Shown here in pieces: positions 10,365 through 21,921 of a stretch of 64,000 nucleotides of DNA. A program made the translations under genes and the position numbers. Within the stretch, counting starts at the first letter, position 1, and each line of letters starts with the position of its first letter. Source of the DNA: Hypericum androsaemum. Lineage: Eukaryota; Streptophyta; Magnoliopsida; Malpighiales; Hypericaceae. The stretch is taken from assembly GCA_963995505.1 (NCBI GenBank), contig OZ023187.1:1371501-1435500 (forward strand). Direction: 5' to 3'. A model generated the notes under the pieces. It worked only from the letters and a program-made list of their open reading frames with translations. It was not told the origin of the DNA and did not search any database.

Positions 10365-11021
10365 TTAAATACCCAAGAAGTACTTCAAAGTGCCTAAGTC
10401 TTTAATTCCGAATTGGCCATGCAGTCGGTCCTTGGTATGTTGTAACATCCGCAAGTCATACCCAACCAATATGACATCATCCGCGTAGACGAGTAAGCAC
10501 AAAATTGGAGAGCCATTTCGGTAGATAAACAAAGCATGATCAGCCCTGGAACACCGATATCCCATCACAAGAAAAACACTGGTAAGCTTACTATACCAAC
10601 TTCGAGAAGCATGCTTCAAGCTATATAGGGATTTGCGGATACGACAAACTCGAGTCTCCCCATTTTTCGCAAAACCTTGCGGAATAGACATATACACCTC
10701 CTCTTGCAAATCACCATATAAGAATGTATTATCCACATCAAGTTGTTGTATCAACCAACCTTTTTTGACAGCAAATGCAAGCAAACAGTGAACATAGACC
10801 AACTTAGCAATTGGGGCGAAAGTCTCGTGGTAATCCACGCCTTCGATTTGTTTAAAACCACGTGCAACTAACCGTGCCTTGTACCGATCAACCTCACCAT
10901 CAGGTCTGAATTTTATCTTGTACACCCATTTGGAATCAACCACATACTTATTCGGTGGCAAGCGAACAAGTGTCCAGGTTCTGTTACTCTCCAGGGCAGC
11001 AATCTCTTTCTGCATAGCCAA
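10365..11021 (-). pseudogene. Copia-1 reverse transcriptase fragment
   Basis: A 218-codon frame contains the copia reverse transcriptase landmarks: [71 protein letters not shown] and the catalytic box YADDVILVG. A live domain would start earlier and continue into RNase H; here the frame stops at 10365 and no start is present. The catalytic Asp pair is intact, so decay is elsewhere. Confidence 0.85.
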
Positions 11022-11564
11022 CTACCAACATTTATGCTTGACGGCTATCACAAAATTTTGGGGTTCTCTATGTTCAACAACAGAGGCTAGAAAAGCACGA
11101 TGGGCAGGAGAGAAATTCAGATAACTCACATAATTGGACAGTGGATATACCTTTGAAGGGCCGATCAGAGCAGTATGGTGCGACGAGGGGGCGAGAGAGG
11201 GCGGCAATGTGACTTCATATTCTTGAAGATGGCTTGGAACCTTCGTCGTCCTCTCGCTACATCATGGGGGATAGGTCGTGGGTGCTGCGGGCATATGTTG
11301 GTCACTATGGCTTTCTAGTGGTACCAGGTCATCTACGATTGATGGTGCAATAGTGGAGGTGTGATGGTCAGAATCGGTTGGGTTGATTGTGGGCTCATAT
11401 ATGGTAACCGGTGGTTCATCCGAGTGCACAACTACTTCACTTGATGTGGGATGTGGACATGGGCCTCTAGGAAACTCGAAAGGTTGGTATGGGAATTTTT
11501 CTTCCATAAAAATGAAATCTCGTGACACTATGAACTTATTTGATGCCTTGTCATAAAATCTGTA

Positions 11565-12441
11565 TCATTTTTGTCCTACAGGATATCTGAGGAATACACA
11601 TGGAGTACTACGAGAGTTGAACTTGGAGCTTCTATTGGGCTGGTGGAAATACGTAAGGCATCCAAATACTCTGAAATCCCGGTATGATGGGAGACGATCG
11701 AACAACCTCTCATATGGGGTTCTATGACGTAAGACTCGTGACAGAAGTCGGTTAATGATATGTGTGGCAGTAAAGATACATTCTCCCAAAAATGAAGTGG
11801 TAAATACGCTTGAAATCAGAGTGCTCTAGCAACCTCCAAAATATGTCTATGTTTTTGCTCTACAATGCCATTCTGTTGTGGGCTGTACGGGCACGATGTC
11901 TGACTAAGAATGCCATTTTTCTCATAATATGATAGTAACTCCCCACATGTGAACTCCAGACCATTATCAGACCGCACATATTTGACTTGCTTATCAAATT
12001 GGCGTTCGACCATCATGCAAAAGGCTATCAGCTTAGTCTTAACTTCTGACTTATATTTCATTAGGAAGGTCCAAACCCCACGACTAAAATCATCAACAAT
12101 AGTAAGGAAGTAATGTGCACCCGTAGACGAGGGAACTTGGTATGGTCCTCAAATATCATGATGAATAATCTCAAAACAAGAGTTGGTCTTAATAGAACTA
12201 ACAAGAAAAGGAGATCTAGTGTGTTTAGCACGAATGCATGAATCACAATGTCTAAAGGAATTATCAAAGGTAGGGGAAATAATGGGAATTGTCGCATGGT
12301 CTCACAGGAGGCGTGGCCAAGACGCTTATGCCACTTCTCGATGTCCTCTGTGGTCCAAGTCACCATTGCCGCACCTTCTTGTAGAGACTCGAACTGATAA
12401 AGCCAGTCGCGCAGCCTACCCACTCCAATCAGCTTCTTCAT
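11565..12441 (-). pseudogene. Copia-1 integrase region, frameshifted
   Basis: Three minus-strand pieces together make a copia integrase. 12061-12441 holds the zinc-binding leader (WHKRLGHASCETM). 11816-12061 holds the core, with SDNGLEFTCGEL and SPQQNGIVEQKHRHI. 11565-11789 holds the part reading RTPYERLFDRLPSYRDFRVFGC. Frame changes separate the pieces, so no integrase protein is made. Confidence 0.8.
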
Positions 12442-12630
12442 AGGTAAGTCCTGAATTACACAAAATTGGACAAGAATGTCAGTGTACAGTTGAAATCCTT
12501 CGTCAATCTACTCACAGAAAGGAGATTGTATTTGAATCCTGGAATGTATGAGACACGATCCAAGTATATGCATTCTGTCAAGTATGCTGTTCCAATTCCC
12601 TTGATGGATACAACATCGCCATTAGGAATT

Positions 12631-13014
12631 TTAACAATTGTACACTACACTTGGTATAAAACTTGTGAGCCTGTCCAAGTTACACGTGATGTGATCCGTC
12701 GCACCAGAATCAATCACCCAATAGAGGGGTTGAGGAACATTACCAGCCATATTTGCTAGAGGCTCAGTTGGTGGTGGTCCGGATGAAGATTCACCTTTGA
12801 CACCAAAGTGCTTCACAAGACTGTTAAACTGCTCAGCGGTGAATCCAGGAATATGAATGTCATGAGGCATGGCAGGCGCATTGACATGTGCAGCTCGCGC
12901 AGGAGGTCTCGCATTATTGCCACCTTGTTGACGATCTTTGTTGTCCCGCTCCTTTGGATTACGAGAGGGCCTCCGATTCCAATTGGGTGGATAACTCCCC
13001 TTGCTTAGGGACAT
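12631..13014 (-). pseudogene. Copia-1 gag end and protease start
   Basis: The frame carries the end of gag (SYPPNWNRRPSRNPKER) and the aspartic protease active site WVIDSGATDHITCN. It stops soon after. The upstream part of gag that should lie to the right of 13014 is not recognisable. Confidence 0.75.
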
Positions 13015-14246
13015 TGGTTCTCTTTGGATGAGAGGACTTCTGAGCCTTTAGGATACTGTTATCTGACGGCCTTCCTTGCCCCCCGAGTCTTGCCCCCAGG
13101 GTTTTAGGGTTGGCCTTTACTTGCTTTGGCCTCTCTCTTTTTTTGACTTCGTTGGAGGCCAACCATAGCAACAAAAGCACTAACATGGGGACCTATTGAT
13201 GGCTACCCCACCGAGACTCGATGTGAGTCTGAGATCTCAACATCAAAGAATTGGGGTTGATTCTCCATTTTTGGACTACAATTGCTCTTATTAAGCTTCC
13301 TCTCCCTCAACATCATGAACTGAGGGTTCAAGGTAAGAGTAGGAACACTTGAATCTAGCTCCCCTTTCCCTAACCTTACAAACCGAGCCATCATGGTTAG
13401 AATATGGGTCTTCTCACTCGTAGGAGACTCATCCAACCTTGGGTAATTAAAGGCCCTAAACGATGAAGGTTAGCCAAGTAAGCCTGCACAATTGGAGATC
13501 TGAGTATCATGGCAAAGGAAAGGCCCTACCCTTAGTTGCTCTATTGTAGGCACAGTAGAGGGTGATAAACTCTTGAGTGCCATTCAATCATTAACACATG
13601 GCTTCTTAGTCTCAGGATCAATCATCCTAGATGACTCACTCCGTATTGCCGGGGTTATGGTTTGAGCCAAGTAACCGGCAAGATGTTGAGCATTATCTTG
13701 AGATGTTTGCTAAGGTACCTCGTCCATGTGGTTCGGATCCGCTTGGACTTGATCAATGACCGCCAGAAAGGCTTCCCTATCATGCTCAAAGCGTCTATGG
13801 GACTCCTCCTTGAAGTGCATAAGGGACTCTTTAGCACGCCTACGGGTCTCCTTATGACACCTATAGAACTCATCAATGCGCCTATAAGACTCCTCTATAA
13901 AGCACTTAAGGGACTCCTCAATACATCGCCTAATAGACTCCTCAATACTCCTACGAGTTTTTTCATAGCGCCTCCAGTCAACGAAGGAGGCATATGTCTC
14001 CATCAAAATGATGACTGTCTCAACCGGCTCTCTGGAAGAAGCCGTGTTGGTGGTGTTCCTCCTCGTACTAGGTTGAGTAGTAAAAAGAGTTGGTTCCTTG
14101 AGAGCAGCCGTGTTGGTAGTATTCTTCCTAACGAGTTATTGAAAAGAGGGTGGTGCAATCTCCTTGCTCTTACTTATCTTGGTTGGAGTAGGGTCAAACT
14201 GCCTTCTCAGATGTCCTCCTAGGTCCACCAGGCGTGCCAAAAATAA
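13015..14246 (-). other. Transposon-derived DNA with a coiled-coil-like frame
   Basis: I see no known domain. A 98-codon minus-strand frame (13710-14006) consists of a 7-8 residue unit repeated about seven times (IEESIRRC, IEESLKCF, IEESYRR), encoded by a 20-24 bp DNA repeat. It would form a charged helix. Directly right, 14229-14246 looks like a tRNA primer site next to the LTR stub. The stretch probably replaces the 5' part of copia-1, perhaps from a different LTR element. Confidence 0.4.
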
Positions 14247-14266
14247 TGTTGGGAAAAAAGTGGTGA

Positions 14267-14658
14267 GAACGTCGATCAATCGTACCTGTATCGCGAGTAG
14301 CTGTTGCAAAGTTGTATGGTTCAACTCTGCAGCTAATCTTCAAAATCATCAAAACCAAATTCCTCAAATCTTGTTTGCTGGAAGCTCTTCATAGCCTGCT
14401 AGAATTGATTAACACTTTGTCAATATAAGTTAATTCATGTCAAAGATCAATACCTTTCATACTAGGTTCATCAACCAACAACAAATTTCTCATGAATTCA
14501 TCTGTGCAATAGATCGACATATCGTTAGAGGCTGACAATGTTAAGATCTTCAGTATCATCATTAACATCAGCAAATTTTTTTTAATGATTTAAGAAATAA
14601 TTGGGAAAGATTAGGGCTCCAACCTGGACTCCATTGCATCCCATAGTTGATCTCTGCA
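14267..14658 (-). other. Gene 2 3' flank
   Basis: AT-rich DNA between the copia-1 stub and the end of gene 2. A CCAG|GTTGGA donor-like site at about 14628 matches the other copies; after it the gene 2 frame stops within a few codons. Confidence 0.4.
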
Positions 14659-15593
14659 TTAAAAAATAGCATCACTAGCAGGCTGCCATTTGATTAGTAA
14701 AGCATCCGCGTATTCTTTCCTGAGACTTTTCATTCCAATGCCTGCATACTTATGGTGTTCTTCCTCTTGCTCCTTGACCTCTTTCAGCTCTCTTCTTGTT
14801 TCTTCTAGTTGCATCAAAATTTCGTTCTCTAATCTTAAGAGTTGCTCGTGTCTCCTACGCAGTCGGTCGGAAGTGCCATCCACGAGTGCTTTAGCTTTGA
14901 TGAGAAAGTAGGCTTCCTAGATACGCTTGATCTTATCAAAAACGAAGCCAACATCAAATCCAGCTCGTTCTACTAATTTGAGTAGAGCCTGCCTTTGCGA
15001 AACTCGGTCACTTGTGACATCCACCACCTTTGTCGTGCGCATGTCATATAGCACAGCAATCAGTATGGAAATAATGTATGATCTAGATCTATCACCTCTG
15101 CGATAAGCTAGAACTCGATCCTTTATGCGGTATTCGCCAAAGAAGTCTAGATACATTGGAACCTAAGTATGAGACGTATTATATCCTTTATTTTCTGCAA
15201 GTTCACTGTGTTGTAAGATAAACTTAGGAATTCCATCATTTCTCAAGGTAACTAGGATTGAACCAAAACCCAACTTGCTCGAGAAGCGATCGAAAGCCTC
15301 CTTCAAAAATGAATAGTCATTCCTATCAACATCTGCTTTTCATCTGCTCTTTTGCCAGGGTTCCCTAACATTTCTCTTTCCCAATCTAAAATGACTCCTA
15401 TCACATGCCGAGAAAGATCGTGCACTATAGATTCATTGAATAAACTCATCGAACAACTTCCGAAAATATTTCTCCCGATATATGCATCGCGTTTCAAGAT
15501 CTCGTCTCTGGGTATGACCTCGCTCTCAACATTCGGAAATGTGGTTCTCAGTTCCACGTCTCTGCTATGATGCCTTAAGAGCTTCGGCTTGAC
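14659..15593 (-). pseudogene. Gene 2 second exon, degenerate
   Basis: Pieces match the C-terminal domain of genes 1, 3 and 4. 15303-15557 reads MELRTTFPNVESEVIPRDE. 14917-15156 reads SYIISILIAVLYDMRTTKVV and LVERAGFDVGFVFDKI. 14659-14883 reads DGTSDRLRRRHEQLLRLENE. A stop replaces Trp after KRI at about 14918, another stop lies near 15165, and a frame change lies near 15303. The acceptor is AAG rather than CAG. Confidence 0.8.
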
Positions 15594-15609
15594 CTTGTCA
15601 TAAAATTAA

Positions 15610-16570
15610 GGGAAAAGTCCACTTTCGTACCCTGTGGTATCGACCAAAATCACTTTAGTACCCTGTGGTAAAAAACCGATCAATCGAGTCATACTTATTC
15701 CAATTAACATCAAAAAGGGCCTCGGGCAGCTGCCCGGAGCTGCCCGAACCTACCCGCCCGCTGCCCGGGCCACGTGGTCAGCCACGTCACCAATTTTGGT
15801 GACGTGGCACCACGTCACCAAGAGGAGGTCCTCCTCCTCCTCCTCCGCCTCCCCTCCTCCTCCTCCTCCTCCTCCCCTCCTCCTCCTCCTCCTCCTCCTC
15901 TCCTCCTCCTCCCCGCATCCCCCTCCTCCTCCTCCTCCTCCTCCGCCTCCTCCTCTTCCGCGTTCCTCCTCCTCCTCCTCCTCCCCTCCTCCTTCTCCTC
16001 CTCCTCCTCCTCCTCCTCTCCTCCTCCTCCCCGCATCCCCCTCCTCCCCGCGTCCTCCTCCTCCCCGCGTCCCCCTCCTCCTCCTCCTCCGCGTCCTCCT
16101 CCGCGTCCTCCTCCTCCGCGTCCTCCTCCTCCTCCTCCCCACGTTGCCCTCCTCCTCCGCGTCCTCCTCCTCCCCGCGTCCCCCTCCTCCCCCGCGCCCC
16201 CCTCCTCCTCCTCCCCGCGTCCCCCTCCTCCTCTCCTCCTCCTCCCCGCGTCCTCCTCCCCCTCCTCCTCTCCTCCTCCTCCCCGCGTCCCCCTCCTCCT
16301 CTCCTCCTCCTCCCCGCGTCCTCCTCCTCCTCCTCCTCCCCGCCTCCTTCTCCTCCTCTTGGTGACGTGGCGCCACGTCACCAAAATTGGTGACGTGGCT
16401 GACCACGTGGCCCGGGCAGCGGGCGGGTAGGTTCGGGCAGCTCCGGGCAGCTGCCCGAGGCCCTTTTTGATGTTAATTGGAATAAGTATGACTCGATTGA
16501 TCGGTTTTTTACCACAGGGTACTAAAGTGATTTTGGTCGATACCACAGGGTACGAAAGTGGACTTTTCCC
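15610..16570. mobile_element. Foldback MULE with a 527-bp polypyrimidine core
   Basis: The element is 961 bp with an exact 9-bp duplication TAAAATTAA (15601-15609 and 16571-16579), the Mutator-like signature. The terminal inverted repeats (15610-15826 and 16354-16570) are each 217 bp and differ at one position by eye. The termini read GGGAAAAGTCCACTTTCG. It has no transposase. It lies in the gene 2 intron, a few bases from the splice acceptor. Near-identical arms indicate recent insertion or gene conversion. Confidence 0.9.
15827..16353. repeat. (CCT/CTC)n tract with CGCGTCC interruptions
   Basis: About 527 bp are almost pure pyrimidine on the plus strand (purine on the minus), built of CTC/CCT triplets with dispersed CGCGTCC units. 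Long open frames here in every reading (poly-Pro/Ser/Leu on one strand, poly-Gly/Glu/Arg on the other) are products of the repeat and not genes. Confidence 0.9.
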
Positions 16571-16651
16571 TAAAATTAATGGCAACAATTAAACAGTCTG
16601 CGGTTATGGTTTATGTTCAAAATGAAAAATTCAAAAAAGAATGTTGCAAAC

Positions 16652-16881
16652 CTCAAATATCGCGCATTTTATCTCGCAGATCATTGGACAACCTTCTGCG
16701 TAACGATACACCGAAAGCATCGGGTCTCGTTCTTCTTCACAGACATGGCAGGGAAACTTATCTGTGTAATTCTCTTCCACGTAGAAATCTTCGAGCGTGA
16801 GTGGATTAGCATGACACCGATGCTTCATCTTACGAGGCAAAAGACCGCAAGAAAGATGAAGGCTGTATTTGCATTCGGGGC
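16652..16881 (-). pseudogene. Gene 2 exon 1, end fragment
   Basis: This encodes PECKYSLHLSCGLLPRKMKH, DFYVEENYTDKFPCHVCEEE and CPMICEIKCAIFE, then the conserved GAG|GTT donor at 16652/16651. It is the last DC1 motif of gene 2, cut off from the rest of the exon by copia-2. Confidence 0.85.
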
Positions 16882-17473
16882 TGTTAAGCCAACGGACCCA
16901 ACACAATCACCAACATGATCAAGCAAACTACGAAACCACAAGAAGAACAAATGAAAGAACACAAAAGAGACAAGGATTTGGTCACCTAGTTTGATGAGAA
17001 CGTCTACGTCCGGGGGCGTACCAAGCCAGGAGGATTTTTCAGTAATCTCATACTTTGAGCTTCACTTGCTCTTTACAAGGATGTTGCCTCTTTTTCTCTC
17101 AAGAACAATAATAAATGAGATCTAGTTCGATGAGAACGTCTACGTCCGGGGGCGTACCAAGCCAGAAGGATTTTTCAGTAATCTCATACTTTGAGCTTCA
17201 CTTGCTCTTTACAAGGATGTTGCCTCTTTTTCTCTCAAGAACAAGAATAAATGAGATCTAGTTGGGTTTTTATAGTGGCACCAACCCTAAGTGAGTAAAT
17301 GGGCGAGGGGCAAACTAGTCTAGAAAAATGGACTTTTTTGGGGGCTCGACTGGCGACTGCCAATCAACTTCCGCCTCAGCCTGGTGCCTCAGCCTCGCCT
17401 CCGCTCGACTTCGCTTCGTCTTCACTCGATTCTGCCACTTAAACCCAACACATATCAGGCTCCAATCCCAACA
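16882..17473 (-). repeat. Copia-2 3' LTR with internal duplication
   Basis: Relative to the 5' LTR it has a 136-bp tandem duplication (starting about 16989 and 17125) and lacks about 90 bp of the GC-rich part present at 21715-21830. Confidence 0.85.
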
Positions 17474-17571
17474 ATCTCCCACTTAGAGACTGACCTCAAC
17501 ACTTGTCACCATTCACTTGATGACTCTCTTCTTTACTTCTCCTTTTCACTTCTTGGTACGCCGGGTCTTTC

Positions 17572-18074
17572 TCAGTTCATTAGACCCGCTGAAGCCATGT
17601 TTTGCTTCAACTTTTCCAAAGTAACCACCTTGGTCAACATGTCCTCGGGATTCATTATCCCGTCAATCTTTTCAAACTTCAAGATCTTCCTCTCCAAGAG
17701 ATCATGTATGTAGTGATACTTCAACTCAATATGCTTCATCCTTGAGTGGAAGGCGGGATTCTTTGCCAAATGTATTGCACTTTCGCTATCACTATGAAGC
17801 ACACTTTTACTTGCTCCTTCCCCAACTCCCCCAACCATACCATCTCTTTACTTACTTCCATCACCACCACGTACTCACTTTCTGCGGTTGACAAAGTCAC
17901 CACCTTTTGCAACCTCGAGGCCCAAGATATCACTGTCCCTCCCAGTGTAAAAATATAACCACTTGTGCTCCTCTTCTCATCATGATCATTGGACCCCAAG
18001 TCTGCATAACAATACCCTAGAAGTTTCACTTCTTTGCCTTTAAAACATAGGCACTTCTCAGTAGTACCTCTCAA
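17572..18074 (-). pseudogene. Copia-2 RNase H
   Basis: Two overlapping frames carry CYADLGSNDHDEKRSTSGYIF, VVTLSTAESEYVVVMEVSKEM, SDSESAIHLAKNPAFHSR and the closing MKHIELKYHYIHDLLER. A frame change near 17740-17840 breaks the domain. Confidence 0.8.
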
Positions 18075-18086
18075 GTAGCCATCGAT

Positions 18087-18950
18087 CTATTTCACTGCGA
18101 CCCAATGTTGCTCACCCGGATTGCTCATGAACTTGCTCACTACTCCCACCGCATGTGCTATGTCTGGCCTCGTGCAAATCATAGCATACATTAAGTTACC
18201 CACCGGCGATGCATACAGAGTCTTCTTCATACGAGCCTTTGCCGCCTCACTCTTAGGCACATCCTCCTTAGACAACTTGAAGTGTCCAGCTAAAAGGGTC
18301 AACTTGGGGTTGTCATCTTGCATACTGAACCTTTCCAACACCTTCTCAATGTATTCGGCTTGTGAGAGAAATAGCTTTCCTGTAGCTCTATCTCTCTCAA
18401 TCCTCATTCTAAGGATTTGTTTAGCCTCACCCAAGTCCTTCATGGCAAACCTTTCAGACAATTGCTTCTTCACCTTACTCACCTCTCTAGCACTAGTGCC
18501 TGCTATCAATATGTCATCAACATAAAGTAGGAGGATGATATAGCTATTGTCCAACCTTTTCATATAGCAATAATGATCCGCTCCATAACGAGCAAAATCA
18601 ATCTGGCGAATGAATCCATCAAACTTCTTGTACAACTATCTTGTAGCTTGCTTCAACCTGTACAAACTCTTTCTCAACCTGCACACAAGCTTAATGTCAC
18701 CTTGCAAGAATCCCTCTGGTTGCTCCATGTAGATCTTCTCCTCTAGATCACCATGGAGAAATGCCATCTTCACATTCATTTGCTCTAGCAATAGATCCTC
18801 AGCAGCCACCATACTCAGCACCATCCGAATGGTGGTCATCTTCACAACGGGAGTGAAGATGTTAGTGAAGTCAATAACATACCTCTGCTGAAATCCCTTC
18901 ACAACCAGTCTTGTCTTGTAACACTCAGTGGCATCTACATGTTTCTTCAC
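18087..18950 (-). pseudogene. Copia-2 reverse transcriptase
   Basis: The reverse transcriptase is split by a stop at 18636. The right part has YKTRLVVKGFQQ, VKMAFLHGDLEEKIYMEQPEGF and LRKSLYRLKQATR. The left part has the catalytic YVDDILIAGTS and FAMKDLGEAKQILRM. Active-site Asp residues are kept; the stop alone abolishes the polyprotein. Confidence 0.85.
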
Positions 18951-19074
18951 TCTATAGACCCACTTGTTTTACAGTGCCTTCTTGCCTTTGGGAAGTCGGA
19001 CTAACTCCCAAGTCCCATTGCTCCTCAAAAACTCCATCTCATCATCCATAGCAAGTTTTCACTTGCTCACTCTT

Positions 19075-20167
19075 CTAAGCCTTTGCAAAATCTTCAGGTT
19101 CCCCTCGATCGGTCAATAAGAGACAGAAATTTGCTGGCGAATATCTATCTGCAGACCCACGGTATCTAGTGGACCTCCTCAATGGAACCACTGGTAATGG
19201 GGACCTTAGCTCCATCTCCATCTCGGTCTCTTGCCCATTAAGTACCCTGCTCCTACCCGAGTTCGAGATGTCTAAGTTGACCACCTTCATCAGCTACACT
19301 CCCCATGTCCTTGTACATCACTTTCTCATTGAATATGACATCCCGGCTCCTCACAACCTTGCGGTTTTTCTCATCCCAAAAGTGGAACCCGAACTCATCT
19401 CCTCCATATCCAATGAACGTGCACTTCTTAGACTTCGCATCAACCTTGCTCCTATCACCTACATCTATAAGCACATAGAAAACACAACCAAAAACTCATA
19501 AGAAATTTAGATCAACCTCCTTTCCACTCTACGCCTCCTCTGATATCCCATTCTCCAAAGGAGTCGATGGCCCTCTATTGATCAAGAATGCTGCAGTGTT
19601 GATAGCATCCGCCCAAAACATCTTTGGGCGGCCACTCTTCAACCTCATGGCCCTTGCTCTCTCATTGAGTATCTGGTTCATCCTTTCAGCTATGCCATTT
19701 TGCTGGGAGGATCCCAGCTATTGTCTTCTCCATGCGAATCCCATGCTCCGCACAAAAGTCTTTGAACTCTTGAAGCTCATACTCTCCACCATTGTCAGAC
19801 CTCAAGCACTTTACCTTGAGATCAATCTCATTGTCCACAAGAGCCTTCCACTTCCTAAAAGCATCAAAGGCATCAGACTTATGCTTTAGGAAGTAGACCC
19901 ATACCTTTCTTGTAGAGTCATCTATGAAGGTCATGTAATATAAAGAACCACCCACGGATGCCACCGGTGCCATTCCCCACAAATCACTATGGACCAATTC
20001 AAACTTCTCACCCTCTTCTGCTTCCCAAACATATAATCTTCGCAAAGACCTACATCCACGGTCTTTAGACCCGGTAGCTTCCCCTTTGAACATAGCATCC
20101 GCATCCCCTTCTCACTCATGTTGCCAAGCCTACTATGCCATAAATCTGCATCATTTGTTGCTCCCAC
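19075..20167 (-). pseudogene. Copia-2 integrase region
   Basis: The zinc-binding leader (LWHSRLGNMSEKGMRML) is at 19931-20167. The catalytic core (FELVHSDLWGMAPVAS and CLRSDNGGEYELQEFKDFC) is at 19686-20093. The tail, containing KKCTFIGYGGDEFGFHFWDE, is at 19253-19474. Several frame changes separate them. Confidence 0.8.
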
Positions 20168-20850
20168 AATATCAATGCTATCATGAGTGTTCCGTGTTCC
20201 TTATTATGTACAATGTGCCTTCCTTCTCACCACGAGCCACCACCCTAGCTCCCTTGGTGATCTTCCATATCCAACAACCAAAAGTCACATCATACCCCTA
20301 TTCATCTAGTTGTCCCACGGAAAGCAAATTCCTCCTCAATCCGAGAATATGCTTCACACTCTTCAACAACAACAACGATCCATTGGGAGTATTGATTCTC
20401 ACATCTCCTTTACCCACAATTTGCAAGGGCTCATCATCTGCGAGATAAACCTTGCCAAATTCTTCTGGGTATACCTCTTCATCATCCCCTTATCACTACA
20501 AGAATGGAATGATGCACCCGAATCTAATACCCACTCCTCCAATGGACTACTAACACTTAAGACCAACGCATCTCCGTTGTTGCATTTGTCGACTTGTCCT
20601 CCTTCTTCGGTGCCTTTCGTTGGTCTCTATAGTGACCAAACTTCTCACAATTCCAACATTAAATGGAACTTTTGTCTTTCTTCGAACCACCCTTCGATTT
20701 GTACTTAGACCTACTACATCTCCGTTGTTGCATTTAAAGCCGAACTCGAGGTTACTCCGGACTCTCTCCTACGAATCTCCTCACTCATAATCAAGTCCCT
20801 CACCTCATCCAACTTCAACTTCACCTTCCCCACCGACGCACTCACCACCA

Positions 20851-21357
20851 TCATCGTTCCACTCCAACTATCCAGTAAGGAACTACCGTTCCACTTAGGG
20901 CTTGTACCTCATCATCGAAGTCAATCTCCATTAAGCTCAAAGAGGCAATGGTCGCATTGAACTCATGGAGGTGCATGGCCACCGAAGTACCCTCCGCCAT
21001 CCTAAGGTTAAAGAGCTTCCTCACCAAGTGAACCTTGTTGGCCGCCGAGGGCTTTTTGTACATATCGGACAATATCTTCAACAACTCCTTGGTGGACTTT
21101 GCCTTCACCATATGCAAAGCCACATTTTTGGACAAGGACAAGCGAATCACACTTATCGCTTTCCTATCCAACAACGTCCACTCCTTCTCATCCATGTCAT
21201 CGGGCTTTTTCTTACCAAGCGGGAGGTGCAAATCTCTACCATACAAGTAATCCTCGATTTGCATCTTCCAAAAACTGCAGTCCACTCCATCGAACTTCTC
21301 CACGGGCGACTTGCCATTACCCATCGTGCTTGCTCCCACTACGCCATAAACCTGGGT
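20851..21357 (-). pseudogene. Copia-2 gag
   Basis: The frame reads KFDGVDCSFWKMQIEDYLYG, LDRKAISVIRLSLSKNVALH and LFNLRMAEGTSVAMHLHEFN, typical of the copia gag (UBN2-like) region. It lies just after the primer site, as expected for gag. A frame change after 20851 cuts the link to the protease. Confidence 0.8.
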
Positions 21358-21371
21358 GCTCTGATACCAAT

Positions 21372-21921
21372 TGTTAAGACAACGGACCCAACACAATCAT
21401 CAACACGAGCAAGCAAACCACAAAACCATAAGAAGAACACAAAAGAGACAAGGATTTGGTCACCCGATTCGACGAGAACGTCTACGTCTACGTCCAGGGT
21501 CCTACCAAGCCAGGAGGATTTTTTAGTAATCTCATACTTTGAGCTTCACTTGCTCTTTACAAGGATGTTGCCTCTTTTTCTCTCAAGAACAAGAATAAAT
21601 GAGATCTAGTTGGGTTTTTATAGTGGCACCAATCCTAGGTGAGTAAATGGTCAAGGACGGGCAAACTTGTCCAGAACAATGGACTTTTTCGGGCTCGACT
21701 GGCGACCGCCAATCAACTGGCGCTCGCCAGTCACCCCTCGCAGAAACTTATGCAACTCAGAACTGGCGATCGCCAGGGAACCTACGGCTGCAAGTCCCCA
21801 TGGCGCCCGCTACTTCATTGGCGCCCGCCAGGTGCCTCAGCCTCGCCTCCGCTCCGCTTCACTTCGTCTTCACTCGATTCCGCCACTCAAACCCGACACA
21901 TATCAAGCTCCAATCCCAACA
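21372..21921 (-). repeat. Copia-2 5' LTR
   Basis: The 550-bp LTR runs from TGTTAAGAC to CCCAACA and is flanked on its left by the tRNA primer site. Right of it, gene 2 coding sequence resumes immediately. Confidence 0.85.

Larger units (their letters stand above)
8880..14266 (-). mobile_element. Decayed Ty1/copia element (copia-1)
   Basis: Minus-strand copia remnants appear in the usual order from right to left: protease (12631-13014), integrase (11565-12441), reverse transcriptase (10365-11021) and RNase H (about 9520-10330). A 3' LTR at 8880-9497 is preceded by a purine tract. The LTR begins TGTTGGGAAAAAAGTGGTGA, and the same 20 bases recur at 14247-14266 beside a primer-site-like sequence, so the 5' LTR survives only as a stub. 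All domains contain stops or frame changes. Confidence 0.75.
16882..21921 (-). mobile_element. Ty1/copia element (copia-2) inserted in gene 2
   Basis: The element is about 5.0 kb with LTRs at 16882-17473 (592 bp) and 21372-21921 (550 bp). Both begin TGTTAAG and end CCCAACA. A tRNA primer site (minus strand ATTGGTATCAGAG) abuts the right LTR, and a purine tract (CTCTAAGTGGGAGAT) abuts the left LTR. Flanking pentamers are GGGGC and GGCGC, a target duplication with one change. Gag, integrase, reverse transcriptase and RNase H remain but are broken. Confidence 0.9.

Noticed and set aside
12183..12759. Plus-strand frames over copia-1
   Set aside because: They are antisense to recognisable integrase and gag on the minus strand.
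15634..16588. Long open frames of more than 200 codons on both strands (Pro/Ser/Leu-rich or Gly/Glu/Arg-rich)
   Set aside because: They are forced by the (CCT)n tract inside a MULE; every frame is open there and the ends lie in the terminal inverted repeats.
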